64,000 nucleotides of DNA from the NCBI GenBank assembly GCA_039028635.1, contig JBCCHV010000018.1:1-64000 (forward strand), given 5' to 3'. Made by a program: the position numbers and the translations under genes. Under the pieces are notes generated by a model, which searched no databases, was not told the DNA's origin, and saw only the letters and a program-made list of their open reading frames with translations. Source of the DNA: Acidobacteriota bacterium (GTDB taxonomy: Bacteria > Acidobacteriota > Thermoanaerobaculia > Multivoradales > JBCCEF01). Positions 25,501-34,562 of this stretch are shown here, piece after piece (the first letter of the stretch is position 1; every line of letters starts with the position of its first letter).

Positions 25501-28500
25501 CCGACGGGCCCCGGCGGGTCGATCGCTCGGTCCCCCTGCCACTGGCCTACGCCCAGCAGCGACTGTGGTTCTTGCATCACCTCGACGGCACCGGCGCGGC
25601 CTACAACCTGCCCGGGGCGATGCGCCTGCGCGGCCCTCTCGATGCAGGGCGTCTGGAGGCGGCGCTGGCCGCCGCCGTCGAGCGCCACGAGGCGCTGCGT
25701 ACCCGCTTCGTCGCCGAGGCTGGCGAGGCGCGCCAGGAGATCCTGCCGACGGCGGAGCTACCGCTGCGTCGCCTCGAGCTGTCGGCGAAGCCCGCCGAAG
25801 AGCGCCTCGACCTCGGCCTCGCCGCCCTCGCCGAGGACGCCCGTCGGCCCTTCGACCTCGGCCAGGCGCCGCTCGGCCGCGCCCTCTGGGTGCAGCTCGA
25901 CGATCGCGATGGTCTGTTCCAGCTCACCCTCCATCACGTCGTCTCCGACGGCTGGTCCTGGAGCCTGCTGCGGCGCGAGCTGGCGGCCTTTCTCGCCGGT
26001 GCCGAGGCGCCGCCGCCGTTGGCGGTGCAGTATGCCGACTACGCCGTCTGGCAGCGTCAGCAGGCACTCGATCTCGATTTCTGGAAGCAGCGCCTGTCGC
26101 CGTCGCCGCCGCCCCTCGATCTCCCCACCGACCGGCCGCGTCCGGCGGAGCAGAGCTTCCGCGGCGAGACCCTTCCCTTCGCCCTGCCGGCCGCCACCGT
26201 GGCGGCCGTCGAGGCCTGCGCTCAGGAGCATGGCGCCACCGCCTTCATGGTCCTTCTGGCGTCCTTCGAGATGGTGCTCGCCCGCTGGAGCCACCAGCGG
26301 ACCTTCGCCGTCGGCACGCCGGTGGCGAATCGCTCCCGGTCCGAGCTCGAAGGGGTGGTCGGGTTCTTCGTCAACTCGCTGGTGCTGCGCGCCGACCTGA
26401 CGGCGGACCCTTCCCTGGCGTCCCTGGTGGCGGCGGTGCGGGACGAGGCCCTGGCCGCCTTCGGCTACCAGGACGTGCCCTTCGAACGGCTGGTGGACGA
26501 GGTGGTGGCGGAGCGCTCCCTCGGTCAGAGCCCGCTCTTTCAGGTCATGTTCGGGCTCCACAACACGCCGCCCGCGGGCGACATCGCCGGCCTCGAGGTC
26601 GAAGTTCTCGAGCCCGACACGGGCACCGCCAAGCTCGACCTCACCGTCGGCTTGCTGGCCGACGGCGAAGGCTTCGCCGGAACCTGCGAGTACGCCAGCG
26701 ATCTCTTCGATCGCGCCACTGCCGAGCGCCTGCTGGACCATTGGCGGCGGCTGCTCGACGATGCCCTGGCCCGGCCGCAGACCGCCTTCGGCGACCTCGC
26801 TCTGCTCTCGGCGAGCGAGCGGCGCCAGGTGGTGGAGGAGTGGAACGCCACCGCCGAGCCGCTGCCGGAAACCACCCTGCACGGTCTCTTCGAGGCCCAG
26901 GCGGCGCGCTCACCGGCGGCACCTTGTGTGCTCTTCGAAGGCCGGACGCTGACCTTCGGCGAGCTCGACCAGCGCGCGACGGCGCTCGCCCAGCGGCTGC
27001 GGCGGCACGGCGTCGGCGCCGAGTCCCGGGTGGGCATCCACCTCGAGCGTTCGGTCGAGCTGATGATCGCCCTGTTGGCGGTGCTCAAGGCCGGCGGCGC
27101 CTATGTGCCCCTCGATCCCGAGTATCCCGCGGCGCGGCTGCGGGACATGGCCGAGCAGGCCGACCTGGCGCTGATCCTGGCGGCGGACGAGGAGGACGAG
27201 CTCTTCGGTCGCCCCGCCCTGAGGGCGACTGCGGAATCGCCGCCGGCGATCGGCGATGATCGCGAGCTGCCGCGAGTCGATCCCCAGCAGCTCGCCTACG
27301 TCATCTTCACCTCCGGCTCGACCGGTCGCCCCAAGGGCGCCATGAACAGCCACCGGGCGATCGTCAACCGCCTCCTCTGGATGCAGCAACACTTCCGGCT
27401 GGGGGCCGACGACGTGGTGCTGCAGAAGACCCCGATCAGCTTCGACGTCTCCGTGTGGGAGCTGTTCTGGCCGCTGCTCACCGGCGCCCGCCTGGTGCTG
27501 GCTCGTCCCGGCGGGCACCGCGACGGGCGCTACCTGGTCGATCGCATCGTCGCCGACGGCGTCACCACCCTGCACTTCGTGCCCGCGATGCTGCAGGCCT
27601 TTCTGGAGGCGCCGGAGGCCAGCTGTTGCGGCGGTCTACGGCGGGTGGTGTGCAGCGGCGAGGCCTTGCCCTTCGATCTCGAGCAGCGCTTTTTCGCCGC
27701 CCTGCCGGAGGTCGAGCTGCACAATCTCTACGGCCCCACCGAGGCCGCCGTGGACGTCACCGCCTGGCGCTGCCGGCCGGATTCCGAACGGCGTCCGGTG
27801 GCCATCGGCCGACCGATCCACAACCTGCGCATCTACCTCCTCGATCGCCGCTTCCGGCCGGTGCCGGTGGGGGTGGCGGGAGAGCTCTGGATCGGCGGCG
27901 TCGGCCTCGCCCGGGGCTACATCGGCCGCCCGGCGATGACCGCCGACCGCTTTCGGCCGGATCCCTTCGCCGCCGACGGCGGTGGTCGCCTCTACCGCAC
28001 CGGCGATCTCGCCCGCTTCCTGCCGGAGGGCGACATCGACTATCTCGGGCGCGTCGATCACCAGGTCAAGGTGCGGGGCTTCCGCATCGAGCTCGGCGAG
28101 ATCGAAGCGGTGCTGACGGAGCACCCGGCGGTGCGCGAAGCAGCGGTGCTGGCGCGCCAGGACGGCGGCGCCTCGGCGCGCTTGGTGGCCTACCTCACCA
28201 ATCATGGTGAGGTCGACGAGGCAGCTCTCCGGCAGCATCTCGGCGAGCGTCTGCCGGACCACATGGTGCCGGCGGCCTTCGTCTTCCTCGAGGCCTTCCC
28301 CTTGAGCCCGAACGGCAAGCTCGATCGACGGGCTCTGCCGGAGCCGCAGTGGCGAGCCGCCGAGGGCGTTGGCGACGAAGCGCCTCGCGCCGGCCGGGAG
28401 GAGCTTCTGGCCGGCATTTGGCGCGATGTTCTAGGGGTCGACGAGGTCGGTCGCGGCGACAGCTTCTTCCGCCTGGGCGGAGACTCCATCAGCAGTCTGC

Positions 28501-31500
28501 AGGTGGTCGCACGAGCCGGTGCCGCCGGTCTCCGGCTGGAGGCTCGGTCGGTGTTCCAGCACCCCACCCTGGCGGCCCTGGCGGCGGCCGCTGAGGAGGT
28601 CGACGGCAGCTTGCCGGAGCAGGGACCGGTGGTCGGCGAGCAGATCCTGTCGCCGATCCAGCGCTGGTACTTCGAGACCGCCGGCCCGGTGCCGCAGCAC
28701 TGGAACCAGTCGGTGCTGCTCGACCTCGACGACGGGCTGGAGGTGGCGCCGTTGATCGCCGCCTGGAGCGACGTCCTGGCGCATCACGATGGCCTGCGGG
28801 CCCGCTTCCGGGCGGTCGCCGGACCCTCCTGGCAGGCGCGGATCGCCGCTCCCGGTGAGCTGCAGCCGATCGCCGTCTACGACCTGGCGAATCCCGAGGA
28901 TCCGGCCTACCGGGCGGCCCTGGCAGCGATCCAGGGCAGCCTCGACCTGGCCGAGGGTCCGCTGGTCGGAGTCGGTTTGCTGCGCTTCGCCAGCGGCGGG
29001 GGGCGGCTGCTGATCGCCATTCACCATCTGGTGATCGATGGCTACTCCTGGCGCCCATTGCTGGAGGATCTGTGGCTCGTCTACGCGGCTCGCCGGCGCG
29101 GCGAAGGGCCTGTCCTGCCGCCCAAGACGACCTCCTTCGAGGCCTGGAGCCGGACGCTTGCGGAGCAGGACCTGCCGGCTCCGGAGAGCGACTTCTGGCA
29201 GGACGCAGAAGCTTCCGCCGCGGAGCCATGCTTCGCCCAGGCGCCGGCCGAGCAGGAGGTCGAGGCGGCGGTGATTCGCCGCACCTGGGAGCTTTCCGAA
29301 GGCACTACCGAGGCGCTGGTGGGGAGCCTTGCGGCAGCCACCGGCGCGCGTCCGGACGAGCTCCTGCTGGCCGGACTGGCGCGAGCCCTCGGTGAGCTCT
29401 GTGAGCGCACCCGCCTGCGCATCGACCTCGAAGGGCACGGCCGCGATCTGCCGCTCGCGGGAGTCGATCTGTCGCGCACGGTGGGCTGGTTCACCGCGCT
29501 CTACCCTTTGAACCTCGACCTCTCGGCGGTCACGACCGCTGCCGACCTGGTGCGCACCGTCAAGCAGCGCAGTCGCAGCGTGCCGTCCGGCGGCACCGGC
29601 TACCTGCGCTGGCGGCGGGACAGTGCTCCGGCGGCCTCGGCGGAGGTGTTGTTCAACTACCTCGGGCGCCTCGATGGGTTGCTGCCGGAGGACTGCCCGT
29701 GGCGGCCCATCGACGCCGACCCCGGGCCTCAGCGGGCGCCTTCCGGGCGCCGTCGCTATGCCCTCGAGGTCGACGCCGCGATCTTCGAGGGTCGTTTGCG
29801 GATGACCTTGACCTTCGTACCCGGCCGGGTGGCGGAGAGCCTGGCGGCCGATCTCGGCGCCGCCACTCTGCGCTTTCTCGAAGAGCTGGTCGCGACGCCG
29901 CCAGCGGCCCCTTGGCGAGTGCCGGCAGAGTTTCCGCTGGCCGACCTCGATGGCGCCGGCCTCGACCGCGTCCTGGCCTGGGAGCCGGCCCTGCGGGATC
30001 TCTACCCGCTGACGCCGGTGCAGGAAGGGATGCTGTTCCACAGCCTCTATCGGCCGGGCGAAGGGGTGTTCGTCGAGCAGCTGGTCTGCGATCTCGGTGG
30101 CGACCTCGACCGGACGGCCTTCGAGGACGCCTGGCGGGTGGTCGCGGAACGCCATCCGGTCCTTGCCACCTCCTTTCAGTGGCAGGACTTGCCGCGACCG
30201 CACCAGGTGGTCGGGCCGGCCGCGGCGCCCGCCCTCGAAGTCGTCGAGGAGCTCGACCTCGAGGCCGATCGTCGCCGCGGCTTCGACCTTTCCCGGGCGC
30301 CCTTGATGCGTCTCGCCCTGACGCCGCGGCCGGAGGACGGCTGGCGCCTGGTGTGGACCTTCCATCACCTGATTCTCGATGGCTGGTCGGCGGCCCAGGT
30401 GATGTCCGAGGTGCTGACCCTCTACCGTGGTCGACGAGCGACCGATCTGCCGACGGTGGCGCCCTTCCGCGACTACGTCGCCTGGCTCGCCGAGGGCGAC
30501 GACCAGGCGGAGGAAGACTATTGGCGCGGCGTCCTGGGCGACTTCTCGGCGGCGACGCCGCTGGGCGTCGATCGCCCGGCCGGCCGTCCGTCGACGCGCG
30601 GAGACTACGGCGGCGGTCCCGACCGCGGGCGCCGCGAGCGCACCGTGGAGTCCGCCTTGGTCACTCGCCTCGAGCACCAGGCCCGGTGTCACGGTCTCAC
30701 CTTCGCCACCCTGCTGCAGGGTGCCTGGGGCCTGGTGCTGAGCCGCTACAGCGGTCAGCGCGATGTGCTCTTCGGGGCCACCGTCGCCGGTCGACCGGCG
30801 GAGCTGCCCGGGGTCGAGGCTCTCGTCGGGCTGTTCATCAACACCCTGCCGGTGCGGCTGCAGCTTGCCGCTGATGCCACCGTCGGCGAGTGGCTGGAGG
30901 GCTTGCAGGCGGCCTCCGTCGAGCGCCGCCGTTGGGAGCACGCTGCCCTCGGCCGGGTGCAGGGCTGCAGCGCCGTGGCGGCCGGAGAGCCGCTGTTCGA
31001 GAGCCTGCTGGTGATCGAGAACTATCCCTTCGACGAAGCGCTGCTGTCGGCCGATGGCCTGGTCCAGGGCCGTCCCGAGTTCCGCGAGCAGACCAATGAC
31101 CCGCTGGTGCTGGTGGTGACCCCCGGAAGGCAACTCGAGCTGCGCGTCGGCTACGACCGCGAGCGCCTGACCGATGCCGCCGCGGCTGCGGTCCTGGGGC
31201 ACTTCGAGCAGGCCCTCGAAGAGCTCGGCCGGGCTCTCGAGGCGGAGACGGCGATCGCCCTCGGCGACCTCTCCTTGCTCACCGCCGAGGAGCGCCACCA
31301 AGTTCTGGAGGCGTGGAACCGGCCGCCCGTCGACTATCGCGCCGACGGCTTGCTGCACCATGCCACCGAGGGCTGGGCCCAACGTATGCCCGAGGCGGTG
31401 GCGGTGTGGTGCGAGGGCCGCACGTTGACCTACGGCGAGCTCAACGCCCTCGCCAACCGCTTGGCCCATCGCCTGATCCGCCTCGGGGTGGTTCCGGACC

Positions 31501-34500
31501 AGCCGGTCGGGGTGTCCCTCGAGCGCTCGCCGGAGCTGGTGGCGGCGCTGCTCGGCATCTCGAAGGCCGGTGGCGCCTACGTGCCCCTCGATCCCGCCTA
31601 TCCGGAGCAGCGGCGGCGCCAGATCGCCGCCGACGTCGGTCTCGAGCTGCTGGTGGCGGCCGACGGCGCCGGCATCGACGGTCTGCGCACCGTCAGCCTG
31701 GCGCACGTCGGGGGCGAGCACGACCACGACCCGCGGGTCGATATCGGCCCCGAAAACCTCGCCTACATCATCCACACCTCGGGCTCGACGGGGCGGCCGA
31801 AGGGCGTGATGATCCCCCATCGCGGGGTGGTCAATCGCCTGACCTTCGCCCCGGCCGCCGGACACCTGCGATCGGGGGACCGCTTCCTCCACAAGGCGTC
31901 GATCAGCTTCGATGTCTCGGTGTTGGAGATCTTCCTGCCGCTGCTCGCCGGCGGCCGCGTGGTGATGGCCCGCCCGGGCGGGCACCAGGAGCCCAGCCAT
32001 CTCGCCGCCCTGGTGCGCGACCAGGGCGTTCACCAGGGAATCTTCACCCCTTCGCTGCTGCGCCTCTTGCTCGACGAGGAGGCCTTCGCCGAGGCGCCGG
32101 CACTGCACAGCGTGGCGTCGAGCGCCGAGGCCCTGCCGGTGGACCTGCGGGAGCGCTTCTTCGCCGTCTCGAGCGCCGACCTCTACAACCGTTACGGACC
32201 CACCGAGGCGTCGATCGCCGCCACCTCCTGGCACTGCCTGCCGGAGGCGGTGGAGGACCGCGTGCCGATCGGCCGGCCGATCGCCCGGGCGCGCATCTAT
32301 GTGGTCGACGACCAGCTCCGGCCGGTGCCGGCGGGGGTTCCCGGAGAGCTGCTGATCGGCGGACCCGGCCTGGCCCGCGGCTACCTCCGTCGACCGGCTC
32401 TGACCGGTGAGCGCTTCGTGCCCGATCCCTTCGCGTCGCACCCCGGGGCGCGTCTCTACCGCACCGGCGACCGGGTGCGCTGGCGTGCCGACGGCGCCAT
32501 CGAGTTTCTCGGCCGCATCGACCACCAGGTCAAGGTGCGCGGCCATCGGGTCGAGCCCGGCGAGATCGAGGCCGTTCTCGAGTCATTGCCGGGAGTCGAA
32601 GAGGGGTTGGTGGTCGACCGGCCGGTGAGTGGCGGCCACGTGCGCCTGGTGGCCTATGTCCGCGGCGCCGCCGGCGACGGCGGCGGGTTCGATGGCGGTG
32701 GACTCGATGGCGGCGACCTGCGCCGTCTGCTGGGGGAGGTCTTGCCGGAGTACATGGTGCCATCGGCGGTAGTGGTGCTCACAGACATTCCGCGCACCCC
32801 CAACGGCAAGGTCGACCGCCGGGCGCTGCCGGATCCGGACTGGGGTAGCGATCAGCCCCGGCGGCAGGCGACGACGCCAGCGGAGGAGTCCCTGGTGGCA
32901 GTCTGGCAGCAGGTTCTCGGAGTGCCCGAGGTGGGGGTCGACGACGACTTCTTCGAGCTCGGCGGCGACTCCATCCTGAGTATCCGGGTGGTGGCGAAGG
33001 CGCGTCAGGCCGGATTCGAGGTGAGCGTCCGGCAGATCTTCGAGGAGCGCACCGTGGCGCGGCTGGCGGCGGTTGCGGGAAGTGCCGCGGCGACGCGGGC
33101 GGAGCAGGGGCCGGTGGTCGGCGAGGCACCGCTGACGCCGATCCAGCGGCGCTTCCTCGAGCAGCCGGGGCCGGCTCCTGGGTGGTTCAACCAGGCCCTG
33201 GTGCTCGAGCTGCGCCAGGCGCCGGAAGCGGCGTTGCTGGAAGCCGCTCTCGGCGCCTTGCTGAGCCATCACGATGCCCTGCGGGGACGTTTCGAGCTGG
33301 GCGAAGACGGCTGGTCCCAGAGCTTCGGCGCGCCGCTCTCGGCGCCGGTGGAAGGAGCCCAAGGCGGCCCGCTGGTGGTTTCTGTCGAGCTGGCCGGCTT
33401 GGCGCCGGAGCAGGCCGAGGAGCGCTTCGCAGCGGCGGCGGAAGAGGCCCAGCGCAGCCTCGATCTGGAGCACGGTCCGCTGCTGCGGGCGGTGCTCGCG
33501 ACGGGGCCGGAGCCGCGGCTGCTGCTGGTGATCCATCACCTGGTGGTGGACGGCGTTTCCTGGCGCATTCTGGCGGAAGACCTCGAGACCGCCTGGAGTC
33601 AGCTCGCCGCCGGCGAAGAGGTGCGGCTACCGCCCAAAACGACCTCCTTCAAGGCCTGGGCCGACTGGCTCGCCGAGGCGTCGCGCTTCGCCACCGAGGG
33701 CGACTTTTGGGCCCGTCAGGGAAAGCCGGTGATGGCCCTGCCGCAGGACTCTCCGCAGGCCGACTTCGGAGTCGTCGGGGAGGCCGAAGAGGTGGTCGTG
33801 ACCTTGCCGCCGGAGGACACCGAGAAGCTCCTGTCGGAAGTCCCGAAGGCCTACGACACGGGGCTCGACGATGCTCTGTTGGCGACCCTGGGACGGACGC
33901 TGGCGGCGTGGAGCGGTGGCGAACGGGTGCGGGTCGACGTGGAAGCACACGGCCGCGAAGAGCTCAGCACCGAGATCGACCTCACCCGCACCGTCGGCTG
34001 GCTGACGGCGCTCTACCCCCTCACCTTGGCGGTGGCGGCGACGGATGGCGTGCTGGACAGCTTGGTCGCGGTCAAGGAGCTGCGCCGCTCGGTGCCGTCG
34101 GGCGGCCTCGGCCATGGCTTCTGGGCCGAGCGCCGAAGGGCGGCAGGGCAGCCGCCGCCGGTCGCCGAGGTGAGCTTCAACTACCTCGGCCTGGTGGCGG
34201 TGGAATCCGCCCCCAGCGACGATGGCTCCGCCTGGGCGCGACCGGCGGCGGTCTCGCCGGGGCCGACGCGCCATCCGGGAGGAAGCCGTCGCCATCGACT
34301 CGAGGTCGAGGCCCAGCGCGACGAGCGCGGCCTGACCCTGCGCTGGCGCTTCGATCCCGCCAACTATCGGCGCGACACGCTGCTCGCCCTGGCCGAGAGT
34401 CAGCTCGCCGAGCTGCGGGCGTTGATCGCCGCTTGTCAGGCGCCCGGCGTCGGGGGCTACACGCCCTCCGACTTCCCCGACGTCGACCTCGACCAGGATT

Positions 34501-34562
34501 CCCTCGACAGCATTCTGTCGAGCCTCGGCGATTCCCTCGGCGACGAAGGAGGGGTGTCGTGA
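22545..34562 (+). CDS. Hybrid megasynthase 2: KS-AT-ACP-C-A(Ser)-PCP-E-C-A(X)-PCP-E
   Basis: A 4,005 aa protein beginning MSGQETAESFGIAIVG. In order: KS (residues about 8-440), AT (525-840), ACP (900-975), C (995-1435), A for serine (1440-1935), PCP (1950-2020), epimerase (2025-2460), C (2465-2915), A with an unassigned pocket (2930-3435), PCP (3445-3515), epimerase (3520-3965), then a short tail. The tail (TPSDFPDVDLDQDSL onward) is acidic and matches the donor communication-mediating sequence found after terminal E domains. It should pair with the basic N-terminus of megasynthase 3. The start overlaps megasynthase 1's stop (ATGA), and its own stop overlaps the next GTG start (GTGA). Confidence 0.95.
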   Translation: MSGQETAESFGIAIVGMAGRFPGAPDLSALWRNLAAGVESVEFFDDAELQRAGVAEELRRHPRYVAAGSVLDDIDLFDAGFFGYGPAEAALIDPQQRLLLECSWQALEDAGYDARAFAGAIGVFAGSTLSTYLLHLALHGGPVSAASAGPAFMGNAPDFLATRVAYKLDLQGPAYTVHTACSTSLVAVHLACQAMLSYETDIALAGGVSLRVPHRVGYLTEEGGITSPDGHTRPFDAAGRGTIFGNGAGMVVLRRLDDALADGDHVLAVIRGSATNNDGAVKVGFTAPSLGSQAAVIAEALAAADVDPRTVSYVEAHGTGTELGDPIEIAALTKAFQRPPGETPYCAVGSIKSNIGHLDAAAGISGLIKTVMMLRQRQIPPSLNFERPNPKIDFAASPFYVNTELRPWEVAEGPRRAGVSSFGFGGTNVHLVLEEAPAPPAVAEPPGSHLWLLSARSEAALAASGEALADHLESSSVALGDAAFTLQVGRRPFEQRRALVADDRGEAVAALRSGAGWHGACERSRPPLAFLFPGQGCQYPGMGRALYDREPEVRRWIDAAAEAMAPFDLPAALWHASADQQRDTALAQPAIFALEHALACLWMSWGLAPAALLGHSVGELVAATVAEVLPFEAACRLVVARGRAMAACEPGAMVALALSPAAAQELLPPELELLVVNGPEACVVGGPIDAVEAWRRELAVEHRPLRTSHAFHSRAMEAAIESTVASLAGGGELAAPKIPLISNPSGDWLSDDEARDPSYWGRQLRRPVRFGEGAERLLAEHSGALLEVGPGQVLASLVQRLPAARPVVASLPGPQGGDDRETLLGALGRLWIAGCEPDWTAVRGADRGRRVPLPTYPFERQRYWFGPALAGEELAAETPAAPEPVAVAGRHPRPSLATPYVAPESAAETSLADLWSEVLGVAPVGRHDDFFALGGDSLIATRMLARLQDLLGMAVPLDRLFAGPTVSELADRLAREDGHESAAAPSDGPRRVDRSVPLPLAYAQQRLWFLHHLDGTGAAYNLPGAMRLRGPLDAGRLEAALAAAVERHEALRTRFVAEAGEARQEILPTAELPLRRLELSAKPAEERLDLGLAALAEDARRPFDLGQAPLGRALWVQLDDRDGLFQLTLHHVVSDGWSWSLLRRELAAFLAGAEAPPPLAVQYADYAVWQRQQALDLDFWKQRLSPSPPPLDLPTDRPRPAEQSFRGETLPFALPAATVAAVEACAQEHGATAFMVLLASFEMVLARWSHQRTFAVGTPVANRSRSELEGVVGFFVNSLVLRADLTADPSLASLVAAVRDEALAAFGYQDVPFERLVDEVVAERSLGQSPLFQVMFGLHNTPPAGDIAGLEVEVLEPDTGTAKLDLTVGLLADGEGFAGTCEYASDLFDRATAERLLDHWRRLLDDALARPQTAFGDLALLSASERRQVVEEWNATAEPLPETTLHGLFEAQAARSPAAPCVLFEGRTLTFGELDQRATALAQRLRRHGVGAESRVGIHLERSVELMIALLAVLKAGGAYVPLDPEYPAARLRDMAEQADLALILAADEEDELFGRPALRATAESPPAIGDDRELPRVDPQQLAYVIFTSGSTGRPKGAMNSHRAIVNRLLWMQQHFRLGADDVVLQKTPISFDVSVWELFWPLLTGARLVLARPGGHRDGRYLVDRIVADGVTTLHFVPAMLQAFLEAPEASCCGGLRRVVCSGEALPFDLEQRFFAALPEVELHNLYGPTEAAVDVTAWRCRPDSERRPVAIGRPIHNLRIYLLDRRFRPVPVGVAGELWIGGVGLARGYIGRPAMTADRFRPDPFAADGGGRLYRTGDLARFLPEGDIDYLGRVDHQVKVRGFRIELGEIEAVLTEHPAVREAAVLARQDGGASARLVAYLTNHGEVDEAALRQHLGERLPDHMVPAAFVFLEAFPLSPNGKLDRRALPEPQWRAAEGVGDEAPRAGREELLAGIWRDVLGVDEVGRGDSFFRLGGDSISSLQVVARAGAAGLRLEARSVFQHPTLAALAAAAEEVDGSLPEQGPVVGEQILSPIQRWYFETAGPVPQHWNQSVLLDLDDGLEVAPLIAAWSDVLAHHDGLRARFRAVAGPSWQARIAAPGELQPIAVYDLANPEDPAYRAALAAIQGSLDLAEGPLVGVGLLRFASGGGRLLIAIHHLVIDGYSWRPLLEDLWLVYAARRRGEGPVLPPKTTSFEAWSRTLAEQDLPAPESDFWQDAEASAAEPCFAQAPAEQEVEAAVIRRTWELSEGTTEALVGSLAAATGARPDELLLAGLARALGELCERTRLRIDLEGHGRDLPLAGVDLSRTVGWFTALYPLNLDLSAVTTAADLVRTVKQRSRSVPSGGTGYLRWRRDSAPAASAEVLFNYLGRLDGLLPEDCPWRPIDADPGPQRAPSGRRRYALEVDAAIFEGRLRMTLTFVPGRVAESLAADLGAATLRFLEELVATPPAAPWRVPAEFPLADLDGAGLDRVLAWEPALRDLYPLTPVQEGMLFHSLYRPGEGVFVEQLVCDLGGDLDRTAFEDAWRVVAERHPVLATSFQWQDLPRPHQVVGPAAAPALEVVEELDLEADRRRGFDLSRAPLMRLALTPRPEDGWRLVWTFHHLILDGWSAAQVMSEVLTLYRGRRATDLPTVAPFRDYVAWLAEGDDQAEEDYWRGVLGDFSAATPLGVDRPAGRPSTRGDYGGGPDRGRRERTVESALVTRLEHQARCHGLTFATLLQGAWGLVLSRYSGQRDVLFGATVAGRPAELPGVEALVGLFINTLPVRLQLAADATVGEWLEGLQAASVERRRWEHAALGRVQGCSAVAAGEPLFESLLVIENYPFDEALLSADGLVQGRPEFREQTNDPLVLVVTPGRQLELRVGYDRERLTDAAAAAVLGHFEQALEELGRALEAETAIALGDLSLLTAEERHQVLEAWNRPPVDYRADGLLHHATEGWAQRMPEAVAVWCEGRTLTYGELNALANRLAHRLIRLGVVPDQPVGVSLERSPELVAALLGISKAGGAYVPLDPAYPEQRRRQIAADVGLELLVAADGAGIDGLRTVSLAHVGGEHDHDPRVDIGPENLAYIIHTSGSTGRPKGVMIPHRGVVNRLTFAPAAGHLRSGDRFLHKASISFDVSVLEIFLPLLAGGRVVMARPGGHQEPSHLAALVRDQGVHQGIFTPSLLRLLLDEEAFAEAPALHSVASSAEALPVDLRERFFAVSSADLYNRYGPTEASIAATSWHCLPEAVEDRVPIGRPIARARIYVVDDQLRPVPAGVPGELLIGGPGLARGYLRRPALTGERFVPDPFASHPGARLYRTGDRVRWRADGAIEFLGRIDHQVKVRGHRVEPGEIEAVLESLPGVEEGLVVDRPVSGGHVRLVAYVRGAAGDGGGFDGGGLDGGDLRRLLGEVLPEYMVPSAVVVLTDIPRTPNGKVDRRALPDPDWGSDQPRRQATTPAEESLVAVWQQVLGVPEVGVDDDFFELGGDSILSIRVVAKARQAGFEVSVRQIFEERTVARLAAVAGSAAATRAEQGPVVGEAPLTPIQRRFLEQPGPAPGWFNQALVLELRQAPEAALLEAALGALLSHHDALRGRFELGEDGWSQSFGAPLSAPVEGAQGGPLVVSVELAGLAPEQAEERFAAAAEEAQRSLDLEHGPLLRAVLATGPEPRLLLVIHHLVVDGVSWRILAEDLETAWSQLAAGEEVRLPPKTTSFKAWADWLAEASRFATEGDFWARQGKPVMALPQDSPQADFGVVGEAEEVVVTLPPEDTEKLLSEVPKAYDTGLDDALLATLGRTLAAWSGGERVRVDVEAHGREELSTEIDLTRTVGWLTALYPLTLAVAATDGVLDSLVAVKELRRSVPSGGLGHGFWAERRRAAGQPPPVAEVSFNYLGLVAVESAPSDDGSAWARPAAVSPGPTRHPGGSRRHRLEVEAQRDERGLTLRWRFDPANYRRDTLLALAESQLAELRALIAACQAPGVGGYTPSDFPDVDLDQDSLDSILSSLGDSLGDEGGVS
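25501..29930 (+). other. NRPS module C-A(Ser)-PCP-E, predicted D-Ser
   Basis: The C domain active site is HHVVSDGWS (about 25932-25958) and takes a polyketide donor. The A domain has FTSGSTGRPKG. Pocket residues D-V-W-H-V-S-L-V-D are the serine pattern. The carrier serine (LGGDSI) is codon 28485-28487; GGDSI is the form usually paired with an epimerase. The E domain follows with HHLVIDGYSW (29022-29049), EGHGR, RTVGWFTALYPL and FNYLGR, all intact. The outcome should be a D-Ser residue. The A domain is closely related in DNA and protein to module 1 of megasynthase 3. Confidence 0.85.
29931..34562 (+). other. NRPS module C-A(unassigned)-PCP-E, predicted D-amino acid
   Basis: The C domain begins LYPLTPVQEGMLFHSLYR and has HHLILDGWS (about 30364). 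As it follows an E domain it should be a DCL type. The A domain has TSGSTGRPKGVM. Its pocket reads D-V-L-I-A-S-R-I-A, which I do not recognise, and the motif after strand 299-301 is SSAEALP instead of CSGEALP. A pocket Arg (position 322) suggests an acidic or polar side chain. A Gly/Asp-rich tandem insert (GGGFDGGGLDGGDL, about 32680-32720) lies near the C-terminal subdomain. The carrier serine (GGDSI) is codon 32970-32972. The E domain has HHLVVDGVSW (about 33534-33563), EAHGR, RTVGWLTALYPL and FNYLG. Confidence 0.8.
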
